Of a DNA stretch of 64,000 nt, positions 1-10,179 are shown piece by piece. The notes under the pieces are model-generated. The model ran no database searches, was not told the origin of the DNA, and was given only the letters and a program-made list of their open reading frames with translations. The stretch comes from Eumeta japonica (lineage: Eukaryota > Arthropoda > Insecta > Lepidoptera > Psychidae). The stretch lies in NCBI GenBank assembly GCA_005406025.1, contig BGZK01000282.1:1-64000 (forward strand), written 5' to 3'. The position numbers and the translations under genes are program-made. Every line of letters begins with the position of its first letter. Positions within the stretch are counted from its first letter, which is position 1.

Positions 1-129
1 GTACAAAATTAATTAATTTTCTACAATTTATTAACGAAATGATAATAATAACTTAATATACCTAATATCTACTCCCGATATCATTATATCGGTAACTTGG
101 ACAAATGAGTAAATGTTATTTATTCAAAA

Positions 130-175
130 AATTTCAACGTTTCGTTGGTTCATTTCCAACTTCATCAGGAAATTC
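130..175 (-). ncRNA. hammerhead-ribozyme-like core beside a Penelope element
   Basis: On the minus strand the segment carries CTGATGA (168-162), then a short stem GTTGG...CCAAC with a small loop, then GAAA (143-140). This is the order of the conserved core of a hammerhead ribozyme. Penelope-like retroelements are known to carry such motifs in their pLTRs, and a decayed Penelope-like element begins about 100 bases further on. One unpaired A sits between CTGATGA and the stem, and I could not define stem III or the cleavage site. The core is also antisense to the element's coding remnants, so activity is doubtful. Confidence 0.35.
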
Positions 176-271
176 TGGAAAGCATATTTACAGAAAGTTA
201 AATAATCATGGCATGTACATAAAAGAATTATAATAATTATACTAAAACTATTCCATAAATTAATAAAAAAA

Positions 272-880
272 ATGGTGCTCTACAGCATTGACCATCATAT
301 TCAGTTTACATTAGAACTAGAGGATAACGACAAGTTGCCTTACCTAAATGTGATGATGTGGAGAACAGTGGTAGGAAGCCTGATAAGATTATGGTTTCAA
401 AGTTATGAACAGTGTTGGACTAGTAAAAGAAGCTACTACTATCGAATAATTATTCAATGAGCATCATAAATAAGTGTGAGAGGCTAACAACAGAAAGGAT
501 TAAAAATGGCAAAAGGAGTAATGCTGGGGTTTTGAAGTGATCTTTTAGCCATTTACCATATATCAGTGGTTTATCGCCAAAAGTGGGCTCTTTATTTATA
601 CAGACGAATTGTAAAATAGTTTTTTACAATTTAATAAAACTCAAAGTACTTTATAGTCCACTGAAAGATAGAGTAAATAAAAAAGATAAGTCATGGTATG
701 TTGGCCAAACCAAACAAAAATTTACAATGAGGATTAGACAGCACAAAGTTGACTGCATGACTGAGAGTTATATTAAGAACAACAAAACATCCTTGGCGGT
801 TCATCATTTTGACAATGAAGGATATGATTTTCAGTTTGACAAGGTGGAAGTTTACAAACAATTATATAACAAATAAAGCA
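272..880 (+). mobile_element. Penelope-like retroelement remnant (RT tail + GIY-YIG)
   Basis: Two ORF fragments survive. Residues from 272-460 (IQFTLELEDNDKLPYLNV) resemble the reverse-transcriptase thumb region of Penelope-like elements, where a 'QFT.E.E....PFLD' pattern is usual. The fragment at 583-876 contains a GIY-YIG nuclease core: WYVGQTKQKFTMRIRQHK, then KTSLAVHHF and FQFDKVEV near the end, as in the endonuclease that follows RT in this family. The parts are separated by stops and frame changes, so the element is dead. It lies downstream of, and antisense to, the FGFR exons. Confidence 0.65.
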
Positions 881-3767
881 AATATGCAGTCGTTTTATAT
901 TTTGTAAGCGTATGTCATCTTTTTTTAATAAGCGTAGTACTGTTGTGTATGAAATACGAAAGCGCCTGCCCGTTTGCCTGCTACTTTCTGTAAAAAAATC
1001 TCAATATTTGTTTTTCTAGATGTGAAGAGATTTCAGACGTATGACCACCACGTTGATCGCCTAGGGAAGTTTGTAGTACTATAGGCAAATTATCGCGTAA
1101 ACGATAAATAACAAGCAATATTACTTTTGGACTTGCAAGTTGTTGACTGTCAGAGTAAGTTTTACTATAAAGTTTTAGATTCGCAGTGATGTCACCTGTG
1201 CAAACTCCCCAAAAACAAATCATATTTTCATATTCGATAGCAGTGTTATTAAACACTTCAATATTAATACACATAATTTCGCTTAATTTCAAAAACGTCA
1301 ATCTCGTAAGCGTAACACTTTATAACAAAATACCTAAATCTCTAAAGCCGCGCATCCGGTCATTAGCGTGCGCAGACGGCGGATTTGTGGGCCTCGTATA
1401 ATGGGGTAGGCTGATTTGGACGCGCGCGTGATACTAAGCGCTAGGGTTGTACTTTGTATGCTTTCACGTTTCCTTTCTGAGCTATTGTTCTCAGAAACGG
1501 CTACTTCTATGACTATGGTTTCTTTCGAAAAATTGTTCTAAAAAAAAGGAACTTATGAATATTTGCGGAAAGATGCATGAACGATACCCTACGATATTCA
1601 TATATTTTGTAATTATATGAAATATGTGTCGTAGAATCAGAAATTTTTGAATAACCAATAAAAAAATGTGCAAGTTCAAAAAAATTACAGCAATGTCCAA
1701 GCAACGATCAAGATCGACATTGAAACCGGCATTGGACATAGAAAGCAGGGCTACAATTGAATTAAAGGGCGGGATCGGAATTAAAAAAAATCATTACTAA
1801 ATTATAATCTACTCCGTGGGTACCGGGTGGATAAAACAGTTAGTACAAGGTAAAAATTGTTTATAAACTTAGAAAATTATCGCTATTGGTAACAATAAAC
1901 GACCATTAGAGCCTTTTTCTATAGCCTAAAAGCAAATAATAATTTTGTAAGAAATATGAAAATTTGCTGTTATGAGGAACTGCCCATACATAATCATAAT
2001 ATCATAAAGTAATTATTGTTATTGACAACATATTGTTGACACAAATGTATACTCTTGTATACTTAAATACATTTTTATATTTTCGAAACATATGAATCCT
2101 ATAACATTTTGCATCCGTCCCGGATGATAGTTGCACCCTGACACGAAATGTAACATCTTGATGTTCTTGGGAACGTAGTGGTTTACTGTATATCGTAAAC
2201 ACCATGGAAAACATGAGAAATGGATCAATACCAAAATCATCGAGGTGCAAAAAATACTCTAGATGGCCACATTTTCATATACGACTAAATTAAATACAAC
2301 AGCAATATAACGCTTCAAGTGGGTACACCGATTTTTGAGTAAAAAGCAATCAATTGTCTCTTTATCAAGTACGCTTGCGTAGGTTCTACAAAAACATATG
2401 TAGGGGTAGACGACAGTTTCTATAGTTTTAGGTCTCTATGCCATATTTACTCTGAGAATGGTTACAAAAAACAATGTATTTCTATTATACATTTGATATT
2501 TCAAAATAACGTTATAAAAAATGATTAGTGACAACATCTATGATAATTATATCACGACATAGAAAAAAATTACCTGTATATTCTGCATAAATCTAAATCT
2601 GATGGGGATGTTTAACCTGACTAAAGGAGGCATCATGTGATTTGTCGATGTGAAATTAAACGAGTTCCTATAACTGCGTTGATAGTGACACGTATTATAG
2701 CCAAAGAAGAATGTATATTTTCAATAATATGACACTATAATGCTAACTTCACACCGACAATGAGATTTGACAGGAAATATCGTATCCCAACTCGGCTATA
2801 TTTTACATTGACGTGAGAGTACAATTTATAACTGTTTTGTACGTAAAAGGCAAAGTAGACTATTCATCTTTTAATGGAATGTTAATTACAGGTGAAACAA
2901 ATGTCAAAATAGACTAATATAATTTCGTACAATACTTTATCTTATAGATAAAGAGTCAGAAGCAAACAAATGATCTACTTACAGAAATCTAAAATCTGGA
3001 AATGGATGTGAAATCAATATCGTTTAACTTTATATTCAAATTCAAGATCCATTTAAATGCGCCTACAAAATTATTTATAAAACTTAGACCAACGAGCAAC
3101 ATTTAAAAGCTAACAAATATTATCTGTAATGCCTATTTAATTTTTTTTTATGTATATAGTTTAAAACATGATATGTATTTTTTTTCAATTTAATTCAATT
3201 TATCAAATATGACTTAATATTAGAAACTAAGAACTAATCTTTGATTTTTTTTTTATCTAAACAGATGTTAAATAGTGTTCATATTCATATTGTATTTATG
3301 TTAAAAGACGAAAATTACGAACTGAAGCTGCTCATTAAGAATGCATTTTCAGTGAATATAATATGTAAGTCATTCCTATATTGAAGATAATATGGGAAAA
3401 TATATAGAAAAGGCTCACTTTACAATATAAATAAAAAACAATACAATGTTATTTATGAAAAATTAAATCTAGTAAAATATATGATGACAAACGCGATCAG
3501 CGACATCTGACGGTATGAGCATAGACAGAAAAATTATTAGAATGAACATTTACTTGATTAGTTCATATAAGGTAATTAATAATACATTTCGATATTTTTG
3601 GAACTCACCCTCAATGCTAACATTTAAAAAAATAGGCAAAGATATTCTTACACACTAAGTATGCATAACAGAATATTGTGTCGAAAGACATAAACCACAA
3701 CATAAAACTCGTAATGAAAACAAAATCATGCAATGTTACATGCGTTAATCACAACAAAGACCCTCAC
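881..3767. other. AT-rich noncoding stretch, FGFR intron after exon A3
   Basis: I find no supported exon here. In modules B and C the next exon (second half of D3) follows exon 3 after 1.2 and 1.9 kb. I looked for the matching 'WYVC' exon of module A across this stretch and did not see it, so it is either beyond the left edge, strongly diverged or lost. A moderately GC-rich patch lies around 1340-1450. Nothing else is recognisable. Confidence 0.5.
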
Positions 3768-3958
3768 CGTTACTAACGCCCTTTCATTATTTGATAATTT
3801 GTAGTCTTCGCTTTGATAGTCCGAATTTTTATAAAATAGCCAGTACATATAAGGATGTTGGTCTGACAAGAAATCACAATTAAAAGTGGCGTTTTCTCCA
3901 ATAAGTACTGTTTGATTTTTAGCCCCTTGTGTAAGCACTGGCTTAGCATACAGGCGTT
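3768..3958 (-). CDS. FGFR: FGFR module A exon 3: first half of Ig domain D3
   Basis: This 191-nt exon enters in phase 1 and leaves in phase 0, with acceptor TTTATAG and donor GTGAGG. It codes for about 64 residues starting ERLYAKPVLTQG. It includes two N-glycosylation sequons (NQT, NAT), the first D3 cysteine in ATFNC, and the tryptophan in YWLFYK. The pattern matches the start of D3 in FGFRs, where human FGFR1 has the ERSPHRPILQAG / NKTV / C...W layout. Its intron position corresponds to the end of the vertebrate IIIa exon. It is closely related to exon 3 of modules B and C, less so to the neighbouring exon at 4809-5011. The matching fourth exon is not in the window. Confidence 0.88.
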
Positions 3959-4808
3959 CTATAAAGATGAAAAATATTACATAACATTTGCTCCTAATCG
4001 CAATATAAAATCTACAAATCCTACATGTTAGTATCAGATTTTTTAGCTAGCTCGAAATGGAACCTCTATTTTTAATACTTGTGTTTTGAACGTTGAATGG
4101 TGTATTCAGTATGTTGTTATTTACGAATACAACTATAATTATCATTAAACCGCCACCATTCCACCACCCCGCTTTATTGAAAAATGTGTGAAGTGTTATT
4201 GATACCATTACCGCATGAAACATTATTTATTATGACAGTTATCAATCAACACGGTAAATATAAAATCGTTTTGCTTTTGTTATGCCATATGTTTCATTGT
4301 CAAACATTAGCCTGCTGTCCTTTAGACCAACAGGGTCTTTGGATCACAGAGTTTGGGCCTTTTTAGAAAGTCAAAATTAGAATGTACTAATATTTGCAAA
4401 TTAGACGAGGACGATGGTATTTCAAGACCGCCCTCCACAAGCCGGGGGCTTTGGATTTACGTCTTCCGTGGTCTCATTGAAAAGGCAGAATAGGTTCGAT
4501 GATAAACTGAGTTCTAAACATAGACCTATCATCGACTAAAAATAAAACATACTACATGTAAGCTGTAAGTACGTAATCAATTCGAAACAGCAAAAAAGAT
4601 TTTCTTTAGGCCAATTTTTAAAACTATTGCATGAAGAATGTATAATACTTTAATATGAACGTTTAGTATAAACAATACTTCTGAAATAAGTATATAAACT
4701 AAAATAAAGTTTAGATTTCTAAGAAAAAAAAAAGCAAAACGATTTAAAGTATCGTATATTAATTTCACGAAAATGACCACCACCGCCATCATGGAAGTTA
4801 TTTTGAAC
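3959..4808 (-). other. intron between the two alternative D3 exons of module A
   Basis: No coding signal. The 850-nt spacer separates two D3 first-half exons that are not phase compatible with each other. Apart from AT-rich sequence I see no clear transposon here. Confidence 0.5.
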
Positions 4809-5011
4809 CTTGATTTTGACTCCTGACGGTGGTGGCGCATCGTTAGATCCCACTTCGCCATTTGGCTGAGTATAATTCGCCACTTTGAACCACTCCACGG
4901 CGGGTTCAAGATCAGAGATCGGCGGGCATTGGAGTGTTACCGTTTGGTTCACAAGTACTGACACATTTCCAGGATATCCTTCTTTTACGTATGGACTCGA
5001 CGGATACCTTT
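4809..5011 (-). CDS. FGFR: FGFR module A exon 3x: alternative first half of D3
   Basis: Reading after the acceptor AATCCATAG in phase 1 gives ERYPSSPYVKEGYPG, then VLVNQTVTLQC, then EPAVEWFK. This is a second, diverged version of the D3 first half encoded by exon 3: same opening ER, same NQT sequon, cysteine and tryptophan spacing. Splicing at AAG|GTTCAA gives 203 nt and phase 0 at the end, which is the same phase pair as exon 3. Including both exons would shift the frame, so they behave as mutually exclusive alternatives. The acceptor is good. The donor is weak (GTTCAA rather than GTAAGT), so the 3' boundary is the least certain part. Modules B and C show no counterpart that I could find. 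Confidence 0.75.
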
Positions 5012-5460
5012 CTATGGATTAAAGTCATAATTTAGTATAAAATACTGTTCCAAGTTTTCAAATTTAGACACCAAAATAAAATATACTTTTTACAATAACG
5101 TTTGAAAAGTAAAATTACCACATTCCGATAATAACAATTTTGAATAAATGAGAAGGTCTGAATCACATATAATCTTCCTGTATCATTTTATTCCCATGAC
5201 AAACGGTTTAAGAAGCAGCTGTATTAACTAAATCGATATTTCATGGTCAGTAGTTAGTACTGTTACAGTTAAAACTGATTATTTTTTTCATTTTTGAACA
5301 CTTTTTTTTAATTTTTGGGTGATTGCTGGAACTTTATAATTCTTCTACTATACTAAACGTGTTTCAAATCAAATCATAAATACAAATATGGGAAAAATAT
5401 AAATGTAGTTCTATCAAAAGTTAACCAGTGAAGAGACTCGCTCGCCCTGAGTTAACTCAC
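5012..5460 (-). other. intron A2-A3x
   Basis: AT-rich spacer of about 450 nt with no recognisable element. Confidence 0.5.
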
Positions 5461-5652
5461 CCTGCACTCGAAAGTCGACGCTGTGCTGTATGCATCCCAG
5501 TACGTTGCAAACGATGCAAGTGTAATTTCCATCGTCCGTCTTGGTCAATTCGTCTAGACTGAGCGACCACTTTCCATACGTTATATGACCTAAATTCCTC
5601 TTAATGGGACTAACACCATTTTTATTCCATGTTATGTTCGGTGTAGGATTAC
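5461..5652 (-). CDS. FGFR: FGFR module A exon 2: Ig domain D2
   Basis: This 192-nt exon is phase 1 at both ends, with acceptor TTCTTACAG and donor GTGAGT. It codes for GNPTPNITWNKNG, then WSLSLDEL and DGNYTCIVCNVLGC. This is the C-terminal part of FGFR D2: human FGFR1 has TPNPTLRWLKNG and KGNYTCIVENEYG. The usual D2 cysteine is in NYTC. Two extra cysteines (VCN and LGC) follow within seven residues and recur in modules B and C. A 117-nt stretch (5508-5624) is identical to 12050-12166 in module B, while both ends of the exon differ. Confidence 0.92.
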
Positions 5653-6459
5653 CTGTAAGAAAATGTATAATTATTTCTAAGCTTTTGAAATCTCTTTATA
5701 CATATAAATTTGGATACAAAGACAAACTTTGTAAACTAACGATATTATTTAATAGAAAAAAAAATTATGCTTATCGAGACACTGTAAATAACGTCCAAGG
5801 AAATAAGTTTAACATAATTTTAATATTCTTGTATTTTGAAATAAATTATACTTATCGATGTACCTACTTGTAAAATAACGTCCATTTTGGTAACCTTTAA
5901 GAAGGGACTGAACATGTATTACAGTAATTATAATAAAGGTACAAATTTTCATTTTTTTAAATCTGTGTATAATATGCTTTAGCTCAACCAAAAATATTTT
6001 ACACCTTCAATGATCTATGATTAGTCAGTGAACGTATAGATATGCGTGTAACTATTATCATCACTTAGATATGCAAAGATCGTGACATGTGAAAATCTAG
6101 TCTCTGCCAACCCTTCTGGGTAATAAGTTTATGTGCTGTCATATGGCGAATCGTTGATAATATTAATACGCTTTGAAAAAAAAATCGGCTATGAATTTGG
6201 AAATTGAGGGTAGTCGAAAATGACTCATATGGTTTCGTGAAAATATTACAATGCACGCTTAAAAGTATGCTTTTGCGTAAACTGGGCCCGGAAAACTTTA
6301 GCAGCTAGAAAAATGGTATTTACAATAATTCAGCAGGTAATTCAAGCTATGAATCAATTTCCTTATAAAGTGTTCATTAAAAATTAAATAAACAACATAT
6401 TTAGTTTAAAGGAATCTACGTTGCGTGTAAAACTACAAAGCAAACACATAGATAGTTAC
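5653..6459 (-). other. intron A1-A2
   Basis: Noncoding. It contains a short lepidopteran repeat fragment around 6066-6135 (see that entry). The rest is AT-rich and unassigned. Confidence 0.5.
6066..6135 (+). repeat. fragment of dispersed 'tatgcaa-gatcgt...gtctctgcc' repeat
   Basis: The words TATGCAAAGATCGTG, GTCTCTGCC and CCTTCTGGG occur in the same order as at 36485-36560 (same strand) and, inverted, at 53600-53670. I recognise this as a very common lepidopteran interspersed repeat. This copy is short and diverged. Confidence 0.55.
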
Positions 6460-6777
6460 CGTCGGCGGCGCATTTGAGTCGCGTCGAGCTGCCGGCCGGC
6501 TTCATGTCTATGGAGTACATCTTCTGCAGGTTCTTCCACCTCGGCGGCGTCATGGTCTTCTTGTCGTCCAGGTGGCCGTGCTCGTGCTCCACCTCCTTGT
6601 CCGTCTTATCTTCTAGATCGTCGTCTTTCCCGAATGTTTCGTCTCTCTTTTCTTTAGTTTTTTCGTTTGTCGAATTTGAATATTCTGCATCGGTAGTATT
6701 GCTTATTACCGCGGCCGCGCTGCGTTGAGAAAGAATTTCAAGCGTTTGTTTCCGCACATCCACCCCCACTTGATATT
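6460..6777 (-). CDS. FGFR: FGFR module A exon 1: acid-box linker and start of D2
   Basis: A 318-nt exon, phase 1 at both ends, acceptor AAATTCCAG, donor GTAACT. The first part is a low-complexity linker with EILSQRSAAAVI and potential glycosylation sites (NTT, NST). It is followed by a strongly acidic stretch (KDDDLEDKTDKEVEHEHGH) equivalent to the FGFR acid box. Then comes MTPPRWKNLQKM...MKPAGSSTRLKC, the start of D2 with its first cysteine. This corresponds to the human 'PYW..PEKM...VKFKC' region that includes the heparin-binding helix. It matches module B exon 1 closely. The upstream microexon joins it in frame (G+AA gives E). Confidence 0.9.
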
Positions 6778-8067
6778 CTGGAATTTTAGAACTTAATGTA
6801 TTTTTAACTTAATTGAAATATAATTATAGTTATAAGTACACTATTACTATTTTTAATTTTTTTGTACAGCTAGTAGAAATTTTGTATATTCGATTAATAT
6901 AAACTCACTTTTTCATATTATGGATGAAAAGGTAACGAGGTAGCACTTAATAATTTTATAATAGAATTGGCTCATTTATTGTCTTAGAATTAGATAAAAA
7001 TAAATTTATATGGTTTATAATGAGAAGATAGCAGTTAGGTCGACTATCAATTTTATTTTTGGCCCAGAGTTACATGTGAGAAACTTAAAAAAAACCATAA
7101 ACTACTAATATTTAGGTACATCTACAAATAATCGTTAGCATTTAAAACTTAAATACAATTATCTCTGGTTCGCTGTTCCATTCATTCTTGCGCATGGTGG
7201 TGATGTGTTGTAAGACATGGCAGCGGTGTTCATCGTGAAAATGACAGTTCACAACAGTAATAATTCATTTGATGAAGAAATAAACAATAATAATATATAA
7301 GAGTGGCTATACAATATCCTCGTTAACTATTCATATATAATTATAAGTGGTTATTTATTGAGTAAAACCGTTTTTTTCAGTATTATAATCTATTAAGTAT
7401 ATATTAGTATATATAAATATATCAAGTATTATGTTATATTGTATAAGACAGTATTGAAAGAACAAATAAAACGATTTCTATTATAAATTTTACTTAACCA
7501 CAATAAAGTAATCAGTTCCGATTCAGGCGTAGCACAACTTACATACTGTAATATACCCATTGCAAGGTTTTTCATTTCTTTTTAGACAACACAGACTTAA
7601 ATTGGTAACTAGTATAATTAAAATTTCCTTTATTGACTTATTAACACAGCCAGTAAAAGTATTTAATAAAAGTCAAAATAACGGTTAAAATAAAAACCTA
7701 TCTTTAGAACTAGTATTATATAATTGATATTCAGATCTGTGCACGCAATAACGAACCAATCATGAATTTTCACCAAGTTTTTAAATAAAAATAACTTTTG
7801 TTTTTTAGATTTAGATTCTAGATTTTTTTTAACCTCAACGATTTGTACTAACTGATGTACAATACGCTAAGAAGACAATTAAATACAGAAAACATAATGG
7901 AATGAACTTTTGTCATGTTCAATAAATGTACTGGTTCACAAGCAGTTGAAAGAAAGAAAATTTTTAGAATAAGCAAGAAATCTGCATGGTTTCACCACAA
8001 GTCCATAAAAAACGATGTGCTTCTCGATTTCGTCTTAGAAAATAAAAATCAAAATGTGTACACTTAC
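6778..8067 (-). other. intron between microexon and module A
   Basis: Noncoding but informative. Segments at about 6895-6960 and 7360-7560 align by eye with 15650-15720 and 16170-16320, the intron upstream of module B. An example is the shared ATAAAACGATTTCT-like word. This shows that introns were duplicated together with the exons. Confidence 0.6.
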
Positions 8068-8097
8068 CATGATCGCTACCTTCTGGTGACGGCGAGA
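8068..8097 (-). CDS. FGFR: 30-nt FGFR microexon between modules B and A
   Basis: On the minus strand a good acceptor (GTTTCTTACAG) is followed by 30 nt and a consensus donor (GTAAGT). The phase is 1 at both ends, so it fits exactly between exon B4 (ends in phase 1) and exon A1 (starts in phase 1). It would add the residues LSPSPEGSDH as a flexible Ser/Pro linker just after D3. In ordinary FGFRs this position is the juxtamembrane linker, so the microexon could instead be spliced to a transmembrane exon off the left edge. I found no counterpart in the C-B intron. Transcript evidence is needed because short exons arise by chance. Confidence 0.6.
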
Positions 8098-8616
8098 CTG
8101 TAAGAAACGAAATGTTCGGACTTAAGATTGACACCGCAACAGGTTCATATGTACGTACGTACATCGTCACATAGTCATTTGCAAGTTATTTTTACATTTA
8201 TAACTACACAACCTTTATTAATTTCACTTAACGTAACTTCTTCAAGTCTATATCTATACAGAAAAAGTATCAAGTGTTTACGTTCAGTACAACAATGTAA
8301 TGAGTTACTATCGGTGTAACATTTCTCATCGAACACAATGGAGATGTGTCAGCAGATACACGTACATAAATCGTTTTTCATTGAAAGAAATAGGTAGACA
8401 CCGCATTGTAAGAATACACTTTTTCATTAACTGACTCAATATCCAGAAAAGTTTTCGTGCAATAATGTACACAGTACTTGCAAACTCAACATTTCATCTT
8501 CCATCTTTACCGCTACTTGTCTGCCAATATTTGTGAAATACTTGTACGAACATAATAAATGTGACAACATATTTGACGGAAGAATCTATGTTCGATAAAC
8601 AAACAATGGCACTCAC
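8098..8616 (-). other. intron B4-microexon
   Basis: Noncoding. The part at 8430-8610 is recognisably similar to 17010-17190 downstream of exon C4. Shared words include ACATTTCAT, CATCTTTACCGC and ATAATAAATGT in slightly changed form, as expected for a duplicated intron. Confidence 0.55.
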
Positions 8617-8752
8617 GTTGTAAAACTTGAAGGTATCCCCTGGCTGCGGTTGAACCCAAACTGTTACTAGCCACACAGACATACCAGCCTTCGTCTTTCT
8701 CGGTAACCTTATATATAGTCAATTGCTCTGGTTTATCCGTATTGTTATCGCT
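8617..8752 (-). CDS. FGFR: FGFR module B exon 4: second half of D3
   Basis: This 136-nt exon starts in phase 0 and ends in phase 1, with acceptor TTTTCAG and donor GTGAGT. It codes for SDNNTDKPEQLTIYKV, then EKDEGWYVCVASNSLG, ending GYLQVLQ. The pattern is the second half of FGFR D3 (human FGFR1: FEDAGEYTCLAGNSIG ... LTVLE), with the closing cysteine in WYVC. It sits at the position of the vertebrate IIIb/IIIc exon. It is diverged from the module C version in roughly a quarter of residues, in contrast to the identical exons 3. Confidence 0.92.
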
Positions 8753-9988
8753 CTGAAAATATTTCAATGATACGTAAAGATAAACAACTAAATGTTATCC
8801 GTGTCAATACATTCACAATAAATTACAAATGTTATAATGAAATGTTAAAATCGTGAAGTTTTTTAATAAAGGCACAATCTATGTACGATTAAAGAAATTA
8901 TCTTCTTTTATCCTTTATTTTGAATTGTGAAAATTATTGTAAAAAAAGGCGGACATTATAGTGGAACAATAATTTACGCCACTATATGAGTCGAGGAGCT
9001 AGTATGCACGAGTGCGCGCGTACACAGTCACGTCATAGTAAGTTTAACGCTGGGACGAACGGTAGACTGAAAAAAACCTTGAGACCCTTTTATGTACTTC
9101 AGTCTCGATACGGTCAATTGTGATATCGAACATCGTATTTCGACTTTACGTATTTTGATAATTAAAGTTTTTTAGCTAGTCTTATTGTCGATGGCACACA
9201 AAATACTGCAGAACTATGCATAGAGAGAATGTTTCAAGTTTGACTTGAAAATGGAAACATTCTAATTTCTGAAAAAATGTAATGTAAACATAACGGAACT
9301 TGGCCTACTGCTCGATCAGAACTGAACACGAAATTAATTATTTATGTCAATCAATAAATTATCAACCTAATTAGACTTTCACAAACATCGAGTTAGAAGC
9401 AGCAATGTAATATTTTTATTCTCTACCTTATTCCATTTTTTCTCACTTTTTTTATAATTATGATATAAATTAAATTTGTAAGATTGATAAAAAATTTTAA
9501 CTAGAGAATAATAAACGATATCTTTTTATTATAAATTTGAAGTGCTTCCATTTCAGCAGATACACGTTTAGAAATAAATTTCGTTGTGTGACAATATTTA
9601 AAAGTTTCCAACTGAACAGTTTCATTATTTAATTGGACGTACACAATCAGAAAGAAAGAAATAAAATAATTTTGACGTAAATACATATAAATATTAATAC
9701 ATTAAGTTTAAAAGTAATTATATTATGCATGTATCAAAAAAGATTGTTACTCAGCAGAAATTATAATAGTGGTTACTATTACAACGCTGATCATCTGTTA
9801 CGAAGTTCCAGAACTAATATAAACTCAACAACAGTTACACAAGATGTCCATAGATATTTTAGAAAGTCTGCTCCGATTTTAATACAAAATAAAAACGAAA
9901 TTATATAATAAAAACGAAATAAAAAATAAATTTAGAAATAAAAACTAATTGAAGCAATTTTCAAACCTTAATCGCAACAAAGACCTAC
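8753..9988 (-). other. intron B3-B4
   Basis: AT-rich, no exon seen. From about 9830 the sequence becomes similar to 19095 onwards in module C (AGTTACACAAGATGTCC is shared exactly), marking the start of the homologous block around exon 3. Confidence 0.55.
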
Positions 9989-10179
9989 CGTTATCAACGC
10001 CTTCTCATTCCTCGGTAGTGTGTACTCTTCAGTTTGGTGATCCGAATTTGTAAAAAATAGCCAATATACATAAGGATGTTGGTCTGATACAAATTTGCAA
10101 CTAAAAGTGGCGTTTTCTCCGACAAGGACGGTTTGATTTTGAGGCCCCTGTGTGAGCACTGGCTTACGATACAGGCGTT
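9989..10179 (-). CDS. FGFR: FGFR module B exon 3: first half of D3
   Basis: A 191-nt exon, phase 1 to 0, acceptor TTTTACAG, donor GTAGGT. It codes for ERLYRKPVLTQGPQNQTV, then ENATFSCKFVSDQHPYVYW. This is the D3 opening with sequons NQT and NAT, the first D3 cysteine and the core tryptophan. It is identical at the nucleotide level to module C exon 3 (19221-19411), and the identity runs slightly beyond the exon on both sides (9968-10182 with 19200-19414, 215 nt). It joins exon B4 in phase 0. Confidence 0.92.

Noticed and set aside
981..1739. Several minus-strand open frames downstream of the FGFR exons
   Set aside because: They were checked as possible transmembrane or kinase exons. None shows a transmembrane run with FGFR context, a glycine loop, HRDL or DFG motif.
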